Assembly: GCA_014843695.1 (NCBI GenBank)
Contig: CM026390.1
Span: 13,742,904-13,806,903 of the forward strand
Source: Archivesica marissinica
Taxonomy: Eukaryota > Mollusca > Bivalvia > Venerida > Vesicomyidae
DNA length: 64,000 nt
Direction of reading: 5' to 3'
Below are positions 34,837-47,795 of this stretch, in pieces. The first letter of the stretch is position 1. Each line of letters opens with the position of its first letter. Below the pieces are notes generated by a model that ran no database searches, was not told where the DNA came from, and saw only the letters and a program-made list of their open reading frames with translations. The position numbers and the translations under genes were made by a program.

Positions 34837-37800
34837 CTACGATTGACATTACTGGCATCATGCAAGCACCATCTACACACATCTACGATTGACAATACTG
34901 GCATGCAAGCACCATCTACACACATCTACGATTGACAATACTGGCATGAAGGCACCATCTACACACATCTACGATTGACAATACTGGCATGAAGGCACCA
35001 TCTACACACATCTACAATTGACATTACTGGCATGCATGCACCATCTACACACATCTACGATTGACATTACTGGCATGCATGCACCATCTACACACTTCTA
35101 CAATTGACATTACTGACATGGAGAAACCATCAACATACATCTACGATTGACAATACTGGCATGAAGGCACCATCTACACACCCCTACGATTGACATTACT
35201 GGCATGCATGCACCATCTACACACATCTACGATTGACAATACTGGCATGAAGGCACCATCTACACACCCCTACGATTGACATTACTGGCATGCATGCACC
35301 ATCTACACACTTCTACAATTGACATTACTGACATGGAGAAACCATCAACATACATCTACGATTGACAATACTGGCATGAAGGCACCATCTACACACCCCT
35401 ACGATTGACATTACTGGCATGCATGCACCATCTACACACTTCTACAATTGACATTACTGACATGGAGAAACCATCAACATACATCTACGATTGACAATAC
35501 TGGCATGAAGGCACCATCTACACACATCTACAATTGACATTACTGGCATGCATGCACCATCGACACACATCTACGATTGAGTTTTACTGGCATGCATGCA
35601 CCATCTACACACATCTACAATTGACATTACTGGCATGCAAGCACCATCTACACACCTCTACGATTGACATTACTGGCATCATGCAAGCACCATCTACACA
35701 CATCTACGATTGACATTACTGGCATGCAAGCACCATCTACACGTTTACGATTGACATTACTGGCATGAAGGCACCATCTACACACATCTACGATTGACAT
35801 TACTGGCATCATGCAAGCACCATCTACACTCATCTACGATTGACATTACTGGCATGCATGCAAGCACCATCTACACACATCTACCATTGACATTACTGGC
35901 ATGCATGCAAGCACCATCTACACACATCTACGATTGACATTACTGGCATGCATTCAAGCACCATCTACACACATCTACGATTGACATTACTGGCATGCAT
36001 GCACCATCTACACACATCTACAATTGACATTACTGGCATGCAAGCACCATCTACACACATCTACGATTGACATTACTGGCATCATGCAAGCACCATCTAC
36101 ATACATCTACGATTGACATTACTGGCATGCAAGCACCATCAACACACATCTACGATTGACATTACTGGCATGCATGCACCATCTACACACATCTACGATT
36201 GACATTACTGGCATGCAAGCACCATCTACACGTTTACGATTGACATTACTGGCATGAAGCCACCATCTACACACATCTACGATTGACATTACTGGCATCA
36301 TGCAAGCACCATCTACACTCATCTACGATTGACATTACTGGCATGCAAGCACCATCTACACACATCTACGATTGACATTACTGGCATGCAAGCACCATCT
36401 ACACACATCTACGATTGACATTACTGGCATGCATGCAAACACCATCTACACACATCTACGATTGACATTACTGGCATGCATGCAAGCACCATCTACACAC
36501 ATCTACGATTGACATTACTGGCATGAAGGCACCATCTACACACATCTACGATTGACATTACTGGCATCATGCAAGCACCATCTACACACATCTACGATTG
36601 ACATTACTGGCATGAAGGCACCATCTACACACATCTACGATTGACATTACTGGCATCATGCAAGCACCATCTACACACATCTACGATTGACATTACTGGC
36701 ATCATGCAAGCACCGTCTATACACATCTACGATTGACAATACTGGCATGCAAGCACCATCTACACACATCTACGATTGACAATACTGGCATGAAGGCACC
36801 ATCTATACACATCTACGATTGACATTACTGGCATGAAGGCACCATCTACACACATCTACGATTGACAATACTGGCATGAAGGCACCATCTACACACATCT
36901 ACAATTGACATTACTGGCATGCATGCACCATCTACACACATCTACGATTGACATTACTGGCATGCATGCACCATCTACACACATCTACAATTGACATTAC
37001 TGACATGGAGAAACCATCAACATACATCTACGATTGACAATACTGGCATGAAGGCACCATCTACACACATCTACGATTGACATTACTGGCATGCATGCAC
37101 CATCTACACACATCTACGATTGACATTACTGGCATGCATGCACCATCTACACACATCTACATTGACATTACTGGCATGCAGCACCATCTACACACTCTAC
37201 ATTGACATTACTGGACATGCAAGCACCATCTACACACATCTACGATTGACATTACTGGCATGAAGCACCATCTACACACATCTACGATTGACATTACTGG
37301 CACATGCAAGCACCATCTACACACATCTACGATTGACATTACTGGCATGAAAGCACCATCTACACACATCTACGATTGACATTACTGGCATGCATGCAAG
37401 CACCATCTACACACATCTACGATTGACATTACTGGCATGAAAGCACCATCTACACACATCTACGATTGACATTACTGGCATGCAGGCACCATCTACACAC
37501 ATCTACGATTGACATTACTGGCATCATGCAAGCACCATCTACACACATCTACGATTGACATTACTGGCATGAAGGCACCATCTACACACATCTACGATTG
37601 ACATTACTGGCATGCAAGCACCATCTACACACATCTACGATTGACATTACTGGCATGAAGGCACCATCTACACACATCTACGATTGACATTACTGGCATG
37701 ATGCAAGCACCATCTACACACATCTACGATTGACATTACTGGCATGAAGGCACCATCTACACACATCTACGATTGACATTACTGGCATGCAAGCACCATC

Positions 37801-40800
37801 TACACACATCTACGATTGACATTACTGGCATGAAGGCACCATCTACACACATCTACGATTGACATTACTGGCATGCATGCACCATCTACACACATCTACG
37901 ATTGACATTACTGACATGAAGAAACCATCAACATACATCTATGATTGACAATACTGGCATGAAGGCACCATCTACACACATCTACGATTGACATTACTGG
38001 CATGAATGAAGCACCATCAACACATCTACAATTGACATTACTGGCATGAATGAAGCACCATCAACACATCTACGATTGACATTACTGGCATGAATGAAGT
38101 ACCATCTACACGTCTACGATTGACATTACTGGCATGAATGAAGCACCATCTACACACATCTACGATTGACATTACTGGCATGCAAGCACCATCTACACAC
38201 ATCTACGATTGACATTACTGGCATGCAAGCACCATCTACACACATCTACGATTGACATTACTGGCATGCAGGCACCATCTACACACATCTACGATTGACA
38301 TTACTGGCATGCATGCAACCATCTACACACATCTACGATTGACATTACTGGCATGAAGGCACCATCTACACACATCTACGATTGACATTACTGGCATCAT
38401 GCAAGCACCATCTACACACATCTACGATTGACATTACTGGCACATGCAAGCACCATCTACACACATCTACGATTGACATTACTGGCATCATGCAAGCACC
38501 ATCTACACACATCTACGATTGACATTACTGGCATGCAGGCACCATCTACACACATCTACGATTGACAATACTGGCATGCAAGCACCATCTACACACATCT
38601 ACGATTGACATTACTGGCATGAAGGCACCATCTACACACATCTACGATTGACATTACTGGCATGAAGGCACCATCTACACACATCTACAATTGACATTAC
38701 TGGCATGCATGCACCATCTACACACATCTACGATTGACATTACTGGCATGCATGCACCATCTACACACATCTACAATTGACATTACTGACATGGAGAAAC
38801 CATCAACATACATCTACGATTGACAATACTGGCATGAAGGCACCATCTACACACATCTACGATTGACATTACTGGCATGCATGCACCATCTACACACATC
38901 TACGATTGACATTACTGGCATGCATGCAACACCATCTACACACATCTACGATTGACATTACTGGCATGCATGCAAGCACCATCTACACACATCTACGATT
39001 GACATTACTGGCATGAAGGCACCATCTACACACATCTACGATTGACATTACTGGCATCATGCAAGCACCATCTACACACATCTACGATTGACATTACTGG
39101 CATCATGCAAGCACCATCTACACACATCTACGATTGACATTACTGGCATGAAGGCACCATCTACACACATCTACGATTGACATTACTGGCATCATGCAAG
39201 CACCATCTACACACATCTACGATTGACATTACTGGCATCATGCAAGCACCGTCTATACACATCTACGATTGACAATACTGGCATGCAAGCACCATCTACA
39301 CACATCTACGATTGACAATACTGGCATGAAGGCACCATCTATACACATCTACGATTGACATTACTGGCATGAAGGCACCATCTACACACATCTACGATTG
39401 ACAATACTGGCATGAAGGCACCATCTACACACATCTACAATTGACATTACTGGCATGCATGCACCATCTACACACATCTACGATTGACATTACTGGCATG
39501 CATGCACCATCTACACACATCTACAATTGACATTACTGACATGGAGAAACCATCAACATACATCTACGATTGACAATACTGGCATGAAGGCACCATCTAT
39601 ACACATCTACGATTTACAATACTGGCATCATGCAAGCACCATCTACACACATCTACGATTGACATTACTGGCATGAAGGCACCATCTACACACATCTACG
39701 ATTGACATTACTGGCATCATGCAAGCACCATCTACACACATCTACGATTGACATTACTGGCATGAAGGCACCATCTATACACATCTACGATTGACAATAC
39801 TGGCATGCAAGCACCATCTACACACATCTACGATTGACATTACTGGCATGAAGGCACCATCTATACACATCTACGATTGACATTACTGGCATGAAGGCAC
39901 CATCTACACACATCTACGATTGACATTACTGGCATGCATGCACCATCTACACACATCTACGATTGACATTACTGGCATCATGCAAGCACCATCTACACAC
40001 ATCTACGATTGACATTACTGGCATCATGCAAGCACCATCTACACACATCTACGATTGACATTACTGGCATGAAGGCACCATCTACACACATCTACGATTG
40101 ACATTACTGGCATCATGCAAGCACCATCTACACACATCTACGATTGACATTACTGGCATCATGCAAGCACCGTCTATACACATCTACGATTGACAATACT
40201 GGCATGCAAGCACCATCTACACACATCTACGATTGACAATACTGGCATGAAGGCACCATTTATACACATCTACGATTGACATTACTGGCATGAAGGCACC
40301 ATCTACACACATCTACGATTGACAATACTGGCATGAAGGCACCATCTACACACATCTACAATTGACATTACTGGCATGCATGCACCATCTACACACATCT
40401 ACGATTGACATTACTGGCATGCATGCACCATCTACACACATCTACAATTGACATTACTGACATGGAGAAACCATCAACATACATCTACGATTGACAATAC
40501 TGGCATGAAGGCACCATCTATACACATCTACGATTTACAATACTGGCATCATGCAAGCACCATCTACACACATCTACGATTGACATTACTGGCATGAAGG
40601 CACCATCTACACACATCTACGATTGACAATACTGGCATGAAGCACCATCTACAAACATCTACGATTGACATTACTGGCATGAAGGCACCATCTATACACA
40701 TCTACGATTGACATTACTGGCATGCATGCACCATCAACACATCTACGATTGACATTACTGGCATGAAGAACACCATCAACACATCTACGATTGACATTAC

Positions 40801-41118
40801 TGGCATGAAGGCACCATCTACACATCTACGATTGACATTACTGGCATGAATGAAGCACCATCTACACACATCTACGATTGACATTACTGGCATGCAAGCA
40901 CCATCTACACACATCTACGATTGACATTACTGGCATGAATGAAGCACCATCTACACATCTACGATTGACATTACTGGCATGAATGAAGCACCATCTACAC
41001 ATCTACGATTGACATTACTGGCATGAATGAAGCACCATCAACACATCTACGATTGACATTACTGGCATGAATGAAGCACCATCTACACATCTACGATTGA
41101 CATTACTGGCATGAAGGC
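34837..41118. repeat. 43-bp satellite, about 145 units
   Basis: The core is CTACGATTGACATTACTGGC, then ATGCAAGCACCATCTACACA. Linker variants (CATGAAGGC, CATCATGCAAGC, CATGCATGC, CATGCATGCAAGC) make units of 41-47 bp. Variant units recur in fixed order with a 921-bp period in part of the array. Minus-strand frames with repeated ASNVNR motifs are periodic artefacts. The left end is cut by the gap. The last units before 41118 use CATGAATGAAGC linkers. Confidence 0.97.
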
Positions 41119-41575
41119 AGCTATCAAACCGAAATAGACAAAGATATTGTTCTGGACTTCTGAAATCTTTCATAATAATTATATATTTGTGAACAAACTC
41201 CAATAAATCAATCAATTTAATTCAATGTTTCGTCCATGCTGGTCTTCTTTAGGAATAATAAGAGAAAAAACATCGATGACGTCATCATTGTGATGTGACG
41301 TCATTTACGTCAAGATCATGTTAAATTGCTTAGTGTTCGTCATACCTGTCAATATGGTCCATATAGAGGCTCTGTGCGACATTGACGAGTGTTTGTGTTC
41401 TGAGAACGAATTACAATCGGTTTGACTGAATACACAAACAATCGCATATAGTTTCAAAATTTTCAAAGTTTTCAAAGTTTATTTATTTAAATCCAGATGG
41501 TCTGATACTCATATGGCATACACATAAACAAATATGGCGACAGCAAATAACTATATCAATATATCTAATTAATTG
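41119..41575. other. Unique sequence after the 43-bp satellite
   Basis: It holds two TGACGTCA palindromes (annotated separately) and AT-rich sequence. No convincing exon was found. A 23-codon frame from an ATG near 41354 is too short to support. Confidence 0.5.
41277..41303. promoter_or_regulatory. Pair of full CRE-type palindromes
   Basis: TGACGTCA occurs at 41277-41284 and again at 41296-41303, 19 bp apart, with a further ACGTCA shortly after. This octamer is the consensus binding site of CREB/ATF factors. No promoter or transcript start can be seen nearby, so function is only a possibility. Confidence 0.35.
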
Positions 41576-41688
41576 TGTATGTGTGTGTTTTACGTTTATT
41601 TATCGTCGCTACCTGTTGCCCATATGAGCGACGTCCTGAAGAGATTAGTCATTTTAGATAATTGGAGGATAGTGCAATGGTACAGTTA
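41576..41688 (-). mobile_element. SINE-I 3' fragment
   Basis: It has tail, 3' hairpin (GTCGCTACCTGTTGCCCATA, AGCGACG), and the GATTAGTCATTTTAGATAAT block, ending at GGATAGTGCAATGGTACAG. Head and body are absent. Confidence 0.85.
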
Positions 41689-42149
41689 ACAAAAAAATAG
41701 TTGATCATATTGTAACAGTAAAGCAACTATTTATATACATGACAAGTTAACTTACTTTAAAGGCCCATAATGCTTTTGTTATTATTTTTATAAATAACAC
41801 ACCAAACATCGTTCATGTAATTATTAAGAATGTACTAAGTAAATATTAATTTGTTTATAAATACATAAATACTATTATTTTATTATATTGTAAGAAGTAA
41901 GAATATCAAAGTAATGTTATGCACATAACTATACAATACATAGCATGAACATACAAATGGTTTGGGTCACACGTTTTAACAACATTAGACAACGGCCTGC
42001 ATCAGAAGTCAAGCTAACATTTGATTAAACTAAATGACTGAGTTCCTTTCCTGAAAAGAGTACCGTACGCAAAATAGAATGAAAATAAAAATCACCTAAA
42101 GGATTAGAGAGAAAACAAAAGACTTATCAAATAGAAAAAAATGCTTAGA
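41689..42149. other. No feature recognised
   Basis: AT-rich unique-looking sequence leading into the 45-bp array. Confidence 0.5.
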
Positions 42150-43742
42150 TTGAGACTCGAACCCATGAGTCTACCTGTTGTTCCCCACACCACACCAAGA
42201 CCCGAACCCACGAGCCCACCTGTTGTTCCTCACACCACACCAAGACCCGAACCCACGAGTCTACCTGTTGTTCCCCACACCAAGACCCGAACCCACGAGT
42301 CTACCTGTTGTTCCCCACACCAAGACCCGAACCCACGAGTCTACCTGTTGTTCCTCACACCACACCAATACTCGAACCCACGAGTCTACCTGTTGTTCCT
42401 CACACCACACCAATACTCGAACCCACGAGTTACCTGTTGTTCCTCACACCACACCAATACTCGAACCCACGAGTTCTACCTGTTGTTCCTCACACCACAC
42501 CAATACTCGAACCCACGAGTCTACCTGTTGTTCCTCACACCACACCAAGACCCGAACCCACGATTCCACCTGTTGTTCCTCACACCACACCAATACTCGA
42601 ACCCACGAGTCCACCTGTTGTTCCTCACACCACACCAATGCTCGAACCCACGAGTCTACCTGTTGTTCCTCACACCACATCAAGAGCCGAACCCACGATT
42701 CAACCAGTTGTTCCTCACACCACACCAAGAGCCGAACCCACGATTCCACCAGTTGTTCCTCACACCACACCAAGAGCCGAACCCACGATTCCACCAGTTG
42801 TTCCTCACACCACACCAAGAGCCGAACCCACGATTCCACCAGTTGTTCCTCACACCACACCAAGAGCCGAACCAACGATTCTACCAGTTGTTCCTCACAC
42901 CACGCCAATGCTCGAACCCACGAGTCTACCTGTTGTTCCTCACACCATGCCAATACTCGAACCCACGATTCCACCTGTTGTTCCTCACACCACACCAAGA
43001 CCCGAACCCACGAGTCTACCTGTTGTTCCTCACACCACACCAATACTCGAACCCACGAGTCTACCTGTTGCTCCTCACACCACGTCAATGCTCGAACCCA
43101 CGAGTCTACCTGTTGTTCCCCACACCACGCCAATACTCGAACCCACGAGCCCACCTGTTGTTCCTCACACCACACCAATACTCGAACCCACGAGTCTACC
43201 TGTTGTTCCTCACACCACCCAATACTCGAACCCACGAGCCCACCTGTTGTTCCTCACACCACACCAATACTCGAACCCACGAGTCTACCTGATGTTCCTC
43301 ACACCACACCAATACTCGAACCCACGATTCCACCTGTTGTTCCTCACACCACGCCAATACTCGAACCCACGAGCCACCTGTTGTTCCTCACACCACACCA
43401 ATACTCGAACCCACGAGTCTACCTGTTGTTCCTCACACCACGCCAATACTCGAACCCACGAGTCACCTGTTGTTCCTCACACCACACCAATACTCGAACC
43501 ACGAGTCTACCTGTTGTTCCTCACACCACACCAATACTCGAACCCATGAGTCTACCTGTTGTTCCCCACACCACGCCAATACTCGAACCCACGAGCCCAC
43601 CTGTTGTTCCTCACACCACACCAATATTCGAACCCACGAGTCTACCTGTTGTTCCTCACACCACGCCAATACTCGAACCCACGAGTCTACCTGTTGTTCC
43701 TCACACCACGCCAATACTCGAACGCACGATTCCGTCTCCCAA
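42150..43742. repeat. 45-bp tandem repeat, about 35 units
   Basis: The unit reads CCACGAGTCTACCTGTTGTT, CCTCACACCACACCAATACT, CGAAC with variants AAGACC, AAGAGC, CAATGCTC and ACGATTC. Because 45 is 15 codons, all three plus frames and the minus frame stay open for hundreds of codons. Several units are 42-44 bp, which breaks any single continuous frame. The simultaneous openness of several frames argues against a real protein. A Thr/Pro-rich secreted repeat protein cannot be fully excluded. Confidence 0.95.
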
Positions 43743-44295
43743 GCAAGTAACGCATATTCATAGTTCAAGAGAGGCGTACCGAAAAACGATGCGATTTTTA
43801 AAAATATTTAATTGTTAATGTTAACAATAAAACAGAACAGAACAGAACATATGTTTATTTTGACGTATACATAAGTACATAGTCATTAATAGAAATATAC
43901 ATACATGCATATAGATATATATACATAATTATATATATATATATATCCACACATAAAAACATAATTACATATCACAATCAATCAATGTAATAGCCATTAT
44001 ATACAAGTGCTACGAATGTTGTCATGTAGCACGGAGGATAAACTCTAATATCATATTTAAATCAAAGAAGTCAAGGTATTTAATATATTATTTCGTTTGT
44101 TTAAAGCATTTTTAATGTAAAGAGCCAAATTATACAGGTCACTTCTGTTATCAGAGCTTAACAATTAAAAAAAATAGACAGTCTAGTGTTCATTTCCATA
44201 TGCATTATAGATTTATTTCTCCAGTTGAGGAAAGAAACACCGAACGAGACATCGGTTAACAGTTTCATGAACATGCGTAGAAATCTTATTTATAA
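43743..44295. other. Unique sequence, possible 3' end of the LINE
   Basis: It contains AACAGAACAGAACAGAACAT at about 43832-43852 followed by ATGTTTATTTTGACG. On the minus strand this would be an A/T-rich tail ending in TTCTG repeats, a plausible 3' terminus of the minus-strand LINE at 45.5-48.7 kb. This is inference only. Confidence 0.35.
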
Positions 44296-44770
44296 ACACC
44301 AATGCAACCCGGGTTCGATCCTCGATCGGGAAGTATGTGAGATGGTATGATGGTCGCCGGGTACTCCGGTTTCCTTGTACACGAATGACCACATATACCG
44401 TCTCCGTGGCCCAGTGGTTAAGGCGTCCGCCTACGGAGCGGGAGGTCGAAGGTTCGAATCTCGTCAGTGGTTCGTTCTCATATGGCCGGTTGGTGAGCCG
44501 CCAGCTAGTTAAATAATGGTTACCGATTGCCTACCAGCCTGGCGCCTGGCATACAAGCATAGGATTCTGGAAGTACTGATGTTCATAAAAAGAGGTGTCT
44601 CATAAGTCAGAAATGACTGGCCCTTTAAATAGGGGTGACACTATAATAAACAAACACTTTACTTTACTTTTATACGCTTTTATCCGCGCAAACGAGAGTG
44701 ATTAACATAATTTGTTGAAACTTGCTTCGCAATCGTTGTAAAATAAATAAAGTTTAAACTTTAAACTAAA
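44296..44770 (+). mobile_element. V-SINE copy interrupted by SINE-V
   Basis: The left part is 44296-44397 (CCAATGCAACCCGGGTTCGA ... CACGAATGACCACATATAC). The right part is 44667-44770 (TATACGCTTTTATCCGCGC ... GTAAAATAAATAAAGTTTAAA). The two halves join into a continuous V-SINE when the middle is ignored. About 40 bp around the start of the V-domain is also missing. Confidence 0.88.
44398..44666 (+). mobile_element. SINE-V (Arg-like tRNA head) inserted in a V-SINE
   Basis: The head CGTCTCCGTGGCCCAGTGGT, anticodon loop region CCTACGGAG and B-box GGTTCGAATCTC resemble a tRNA with anticodon ACG. The body includes TTCTCATATGGCCGGTTGG and GGTGTCTCATAAGTCAG and ends AACAAACACTTTACTTTACT. TATAC occurs at both junctions, a likely 5-bp target duplication. 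It is the only copy in the window, so the family label is tentative. Confidence 0.75.
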
Positions 44771-45429
44771 CTTAAAAGAAATCTTATTTATTCTGAAATT
44801 ATTTTTTATTAAAATGGAAATACATCTTCCAGGCATAATTCAAGTCTTCTTTTCAATCTATTTTATGTCTAACAACACGCACGTTGTATTATCAAGATTA
44901 CATCAATGTTGACTGTCGCTCCCTTTTCAGAACTAAATTCAAATTGTACACGCAAAGGGCAGTTGCTGTGTTAATCGGATACTGCGCGTGAAATCTATAC
45001 TGATACCAAAAAGAAACTCTGCACTTACATTACGACCAAAACGTTCATATAACGTTCATATAATGCTGATCAGAACAGACAATCACGGGCCTATTAGAGG
45101 TAACATTTATATCCGTTAGAACAAACATATAGATTTATTCTTTATGTCAGTCTCATCTTTGTACAATACATAAAATATACACAACAAATTATCGTGGCAA
45201 AGTCCAACACCATTCATTATAAAGGAATTATAAGAGACTAATCTAATCACAGATAATCAAACTATCAGTCTACTGACATATTATTATATCTACATATTAA
45301 ATTTTGAAATACTGAAATGGAACAAAAGCACTAATGCGCAATTAAGAAATGTTTTAAAAAATCAGTTATCAACCTCGATCAGATCGCGGTTGAACTAATT
45401 AGCAGCTGTTTCTCGGAATGGATAAGAGA
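44771..45429. other. Probable LINE 3' untranslated region or spacer
   Basis: AT-rich sequence between the V-SINE and the last open frame of the minus-strand LINE. No coding signal was recognised. Confidence 0.4.
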
Positions 45430-45581
45430 CACACACTCAATAAAACAAATGGATACATTATTTACATACATAAAAGGAGCGTCTTTGAAGAATATAAAAA
45501 CAGGTTTTGGCAACAATTCTAATCAGAGGTATAGTAGTAAAAAGAATTATAAGCTGGTCGGATACAGGTTTGTTCCGAAAG

Positions 45582-46225
45582 TCATATTTCATATAATGAG
45601 GCTTTCTTTAAGAGAACAGCTCTCAAATCATCATACAGTGAACATTCTAATAATACATGGCTTTCATCTTCTAATACATTACAGAAAGGGCACTTATGTT
45701 CATCAAGTGGTAAATTCTCATACCTTCCGATTTCTATACGTAATGGAGCAACTCCACATCTAAATTTACATAATGCTGATCTGTGACGTGTGGGTAAAAT
45801 CATTTTACAATATACCTCTGTTTGAATGTACAGTAGGTTCTAAGCTTATTGCGACAACGTCCAGAAACACCGATCACACTGTTAATAGAGGTGGACCAGT
45901 CAGTAACATATTTCTCCATTACCGCATTTTCCACACTATCTACTAAATTGTTCTTATGTATAGGTATATATAGGTTACAGTAATCCATCAAAGTAATGTC
46001 TGCAAACTGTCTCTTGACATAATAAAACCAGTTTGTATAACCTGTAGATTTAGCATTCGCCCATAGTGCAACTCTCTTATTTAATCTGGAATTGTCGGTA
46101 TTAGCTAAGCGTGCCCAAAACCCAGATATGTGCTTCCATTGTCGCACAACTGGCGGCTGCCAACCCATTTCCCCGGAGACAGCTGCATTGGGTGAATATT
46201 TCCCAACACCAAGAAAGAAACGCAT
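45582..46225 (-). pseudogene. LINE C-terminal region with zinc motif
   Basis: Two overlapping frames (46225-45800 and 45803-45582) give the region after the reverse transcriptase. The second contains CPFCNVLEDESHVLLEC, a C-x2-C-x7-H-x4-C pattern like the zinc motifs at the C-terminus of many LINE polyproteins, probably for nucleic-acid binding. The preceding peptide (HRSALCKFRCGVAPLRIEIG) is typical of that region in related elements as I remember them. A frame change between the two pieces marks decay. Confidence 0.75.
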
Positions 46226-47271
46226 GGCACGATTTTGGATTGCATTAATGCATGAACACTTTTATATCCCAAACCGGTGCACCATAAGCAATCACAGGCC
46301 AGACAACAGATGTCATACAATTTGGAGAAAACATTATATGGTACACCCCCAACTAACTTACATTTAGCAATGAGCAGTCCCAATGCACGACTTACACTTT
46401 GAGCAACACATTTTGCAGTAACATTGAAGTCAAGGTATTCACTCAAAACAATTCCTAAATATGTATATGTACCTATAGTTTCCAGAACATTAACACCACA
46501 TTTAAAAATAACATCAGATCTTGGCATAGAAGCAGGACGAAAATGGACAACTTTACTTTTATCCCTGTTTATAAACATATCGTTTATATTGCACCAGACA
46601 TGTAAAGCATTTAATAATCTCTGCACATCAAGTTGGTTTTCTGCTAGTAGGACAATGTCATCCGCGTACAATAGAATACCTATACAGTCATTATCGACAT
46701 TAACACCGATATTTAATGATTTCAAAAATATCGTTAAATCATTAATGTACAAATTAAATAAAAATGGCGATAGAATGCATCCCTGTCTTAAACCACAATT
46801 AACATCAAACCAATCAGTCTTAAAAGAGTGTACCCTAATACAGGACGACACAGATGAGGAGATAGACTTAACAGCTCACCACATATTACCGGCAACTCCA
46901 ATTTCATTGAGTCTTTTCCACAATTTATCTCTGTTAATAAAATCGTACGCCTCACTAAAGTCAATAAAGGCACAGAATGTGGATTATTTAACTTGTTTTC
47001 TTGTATCAATAATATAGGTCAAAGTGGATAAGTGGTCTATGGTACTACGCTTCTTTCTGAAGCTGTTTTGCTCATCTGCGATCATATCGTTATGTTCAGC
47101 CCGACAACTTAGCCTGGCGTTTAAAATATTACAATAAATCTTGTACATGGCTGGGGCCAGTGCTATGCCCCATAAGATAGGGGATCTCTTGAATCCGTCA
47201 TTGAGGGTTTGGGTATCGGGTTTATAATACATTTGCCCCAGATAGACGGGACAGTCCCATTGGAGAAGCAT
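46105..47271 (-). pseudogene. LINE reverse transcriptase, central and thumb part, frameshifted
   Basis: The catalytic core is visible across three frames: DEQNSFRKKRSTIDHLSTLT (fingers), FIDFSEAYDF with the first catalytic Asp at about 46935-46980, LRQGCILSPFLFNLYIND, and YADD at residues 62-65 of the frame ending at 46105, with the other two catalytic Asp. The shifts between these blocks show the copy is inactive. The enzyme would copy the element's RNA into DNA at a nicked target. Confidence 0.85.
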
Positions 47272-47795
47272 ACATGAAACAAAGTATGCAAAAATAGCAC
47301 GGACGTATCGTTCTGTAAATCTTCACTAGGGATACCGTCTATGCCAAAGGCTTTTCCCTTCTTGGCACGATCAATTGCCTTCTTTACTTCAAAAATAGTA
47401 ATGTTTGCATTAAAAGACAGATCTGCATGATCAGTTACATCATTCAATACATTAGAGTTCTGTGATGAATATACATAATTATCATTTTTATATAACGAGC
47501 TAAAATCATGTTTCCATTTGTTTAATACCTGTGACAAATCTGTAGAGATAGAACCATCATTTACTGTAACTTCTAGAGGTATACATTTTTTCTTACTCTG
47601 ACCAACGCCGATTTTACCTACTGATTTCCAAAAGTTTGACTGGTCTACATTACATTCATTCAGCAATTCATTTTGTAAAGAATACCAATATAAACGTTTT
47701 GCCTTCTGTACTTCACAGTCAAAATGTTTACGGACCTGAATATACTCGGACTTGAGATATACATTTCGGTTTTTATTACATGCAACACAATTCAA
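47163..47795 (-). pseudogene. LINE linker and start of reverse transcriptase
   Basis: A 210-codon frame. The first half (KHFDCEVQKAKRLYWYSLQN) is the alpha-helical linker after the endonuclease. The second half has AIDRAKKGKAFGIDGIPSED and INPIPKPSMTDSRDPLSYG, the first conserved reverse-transcriptase blocks. It overlaps the next fragment where the frame shifts. Confidence 0.85.

Noticed and set aside
33792..34925. Frames of 377 and 352 codons crossing the gap
   Set aside because: Almost entirely N. The flanks are satellite sequence.
25199..41118. CRISPR array
   Set aside because: The repeats are directly adjacent with no unique spacers, and the genome is animal.
42141..43818. Frames of 383, 546 and 413 codons plus a 263-codon minus frame
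   Set aside because: A 45-bp repeat keeps several frames open together. Units of 42-44 bp break each one, and there is no signal peptide or independent coding sign.
45449..45763. Plus-strand 104-codon frame
   Set aside because: It lies opposite the LINE C-terminal coding region and has no recognisable domain.
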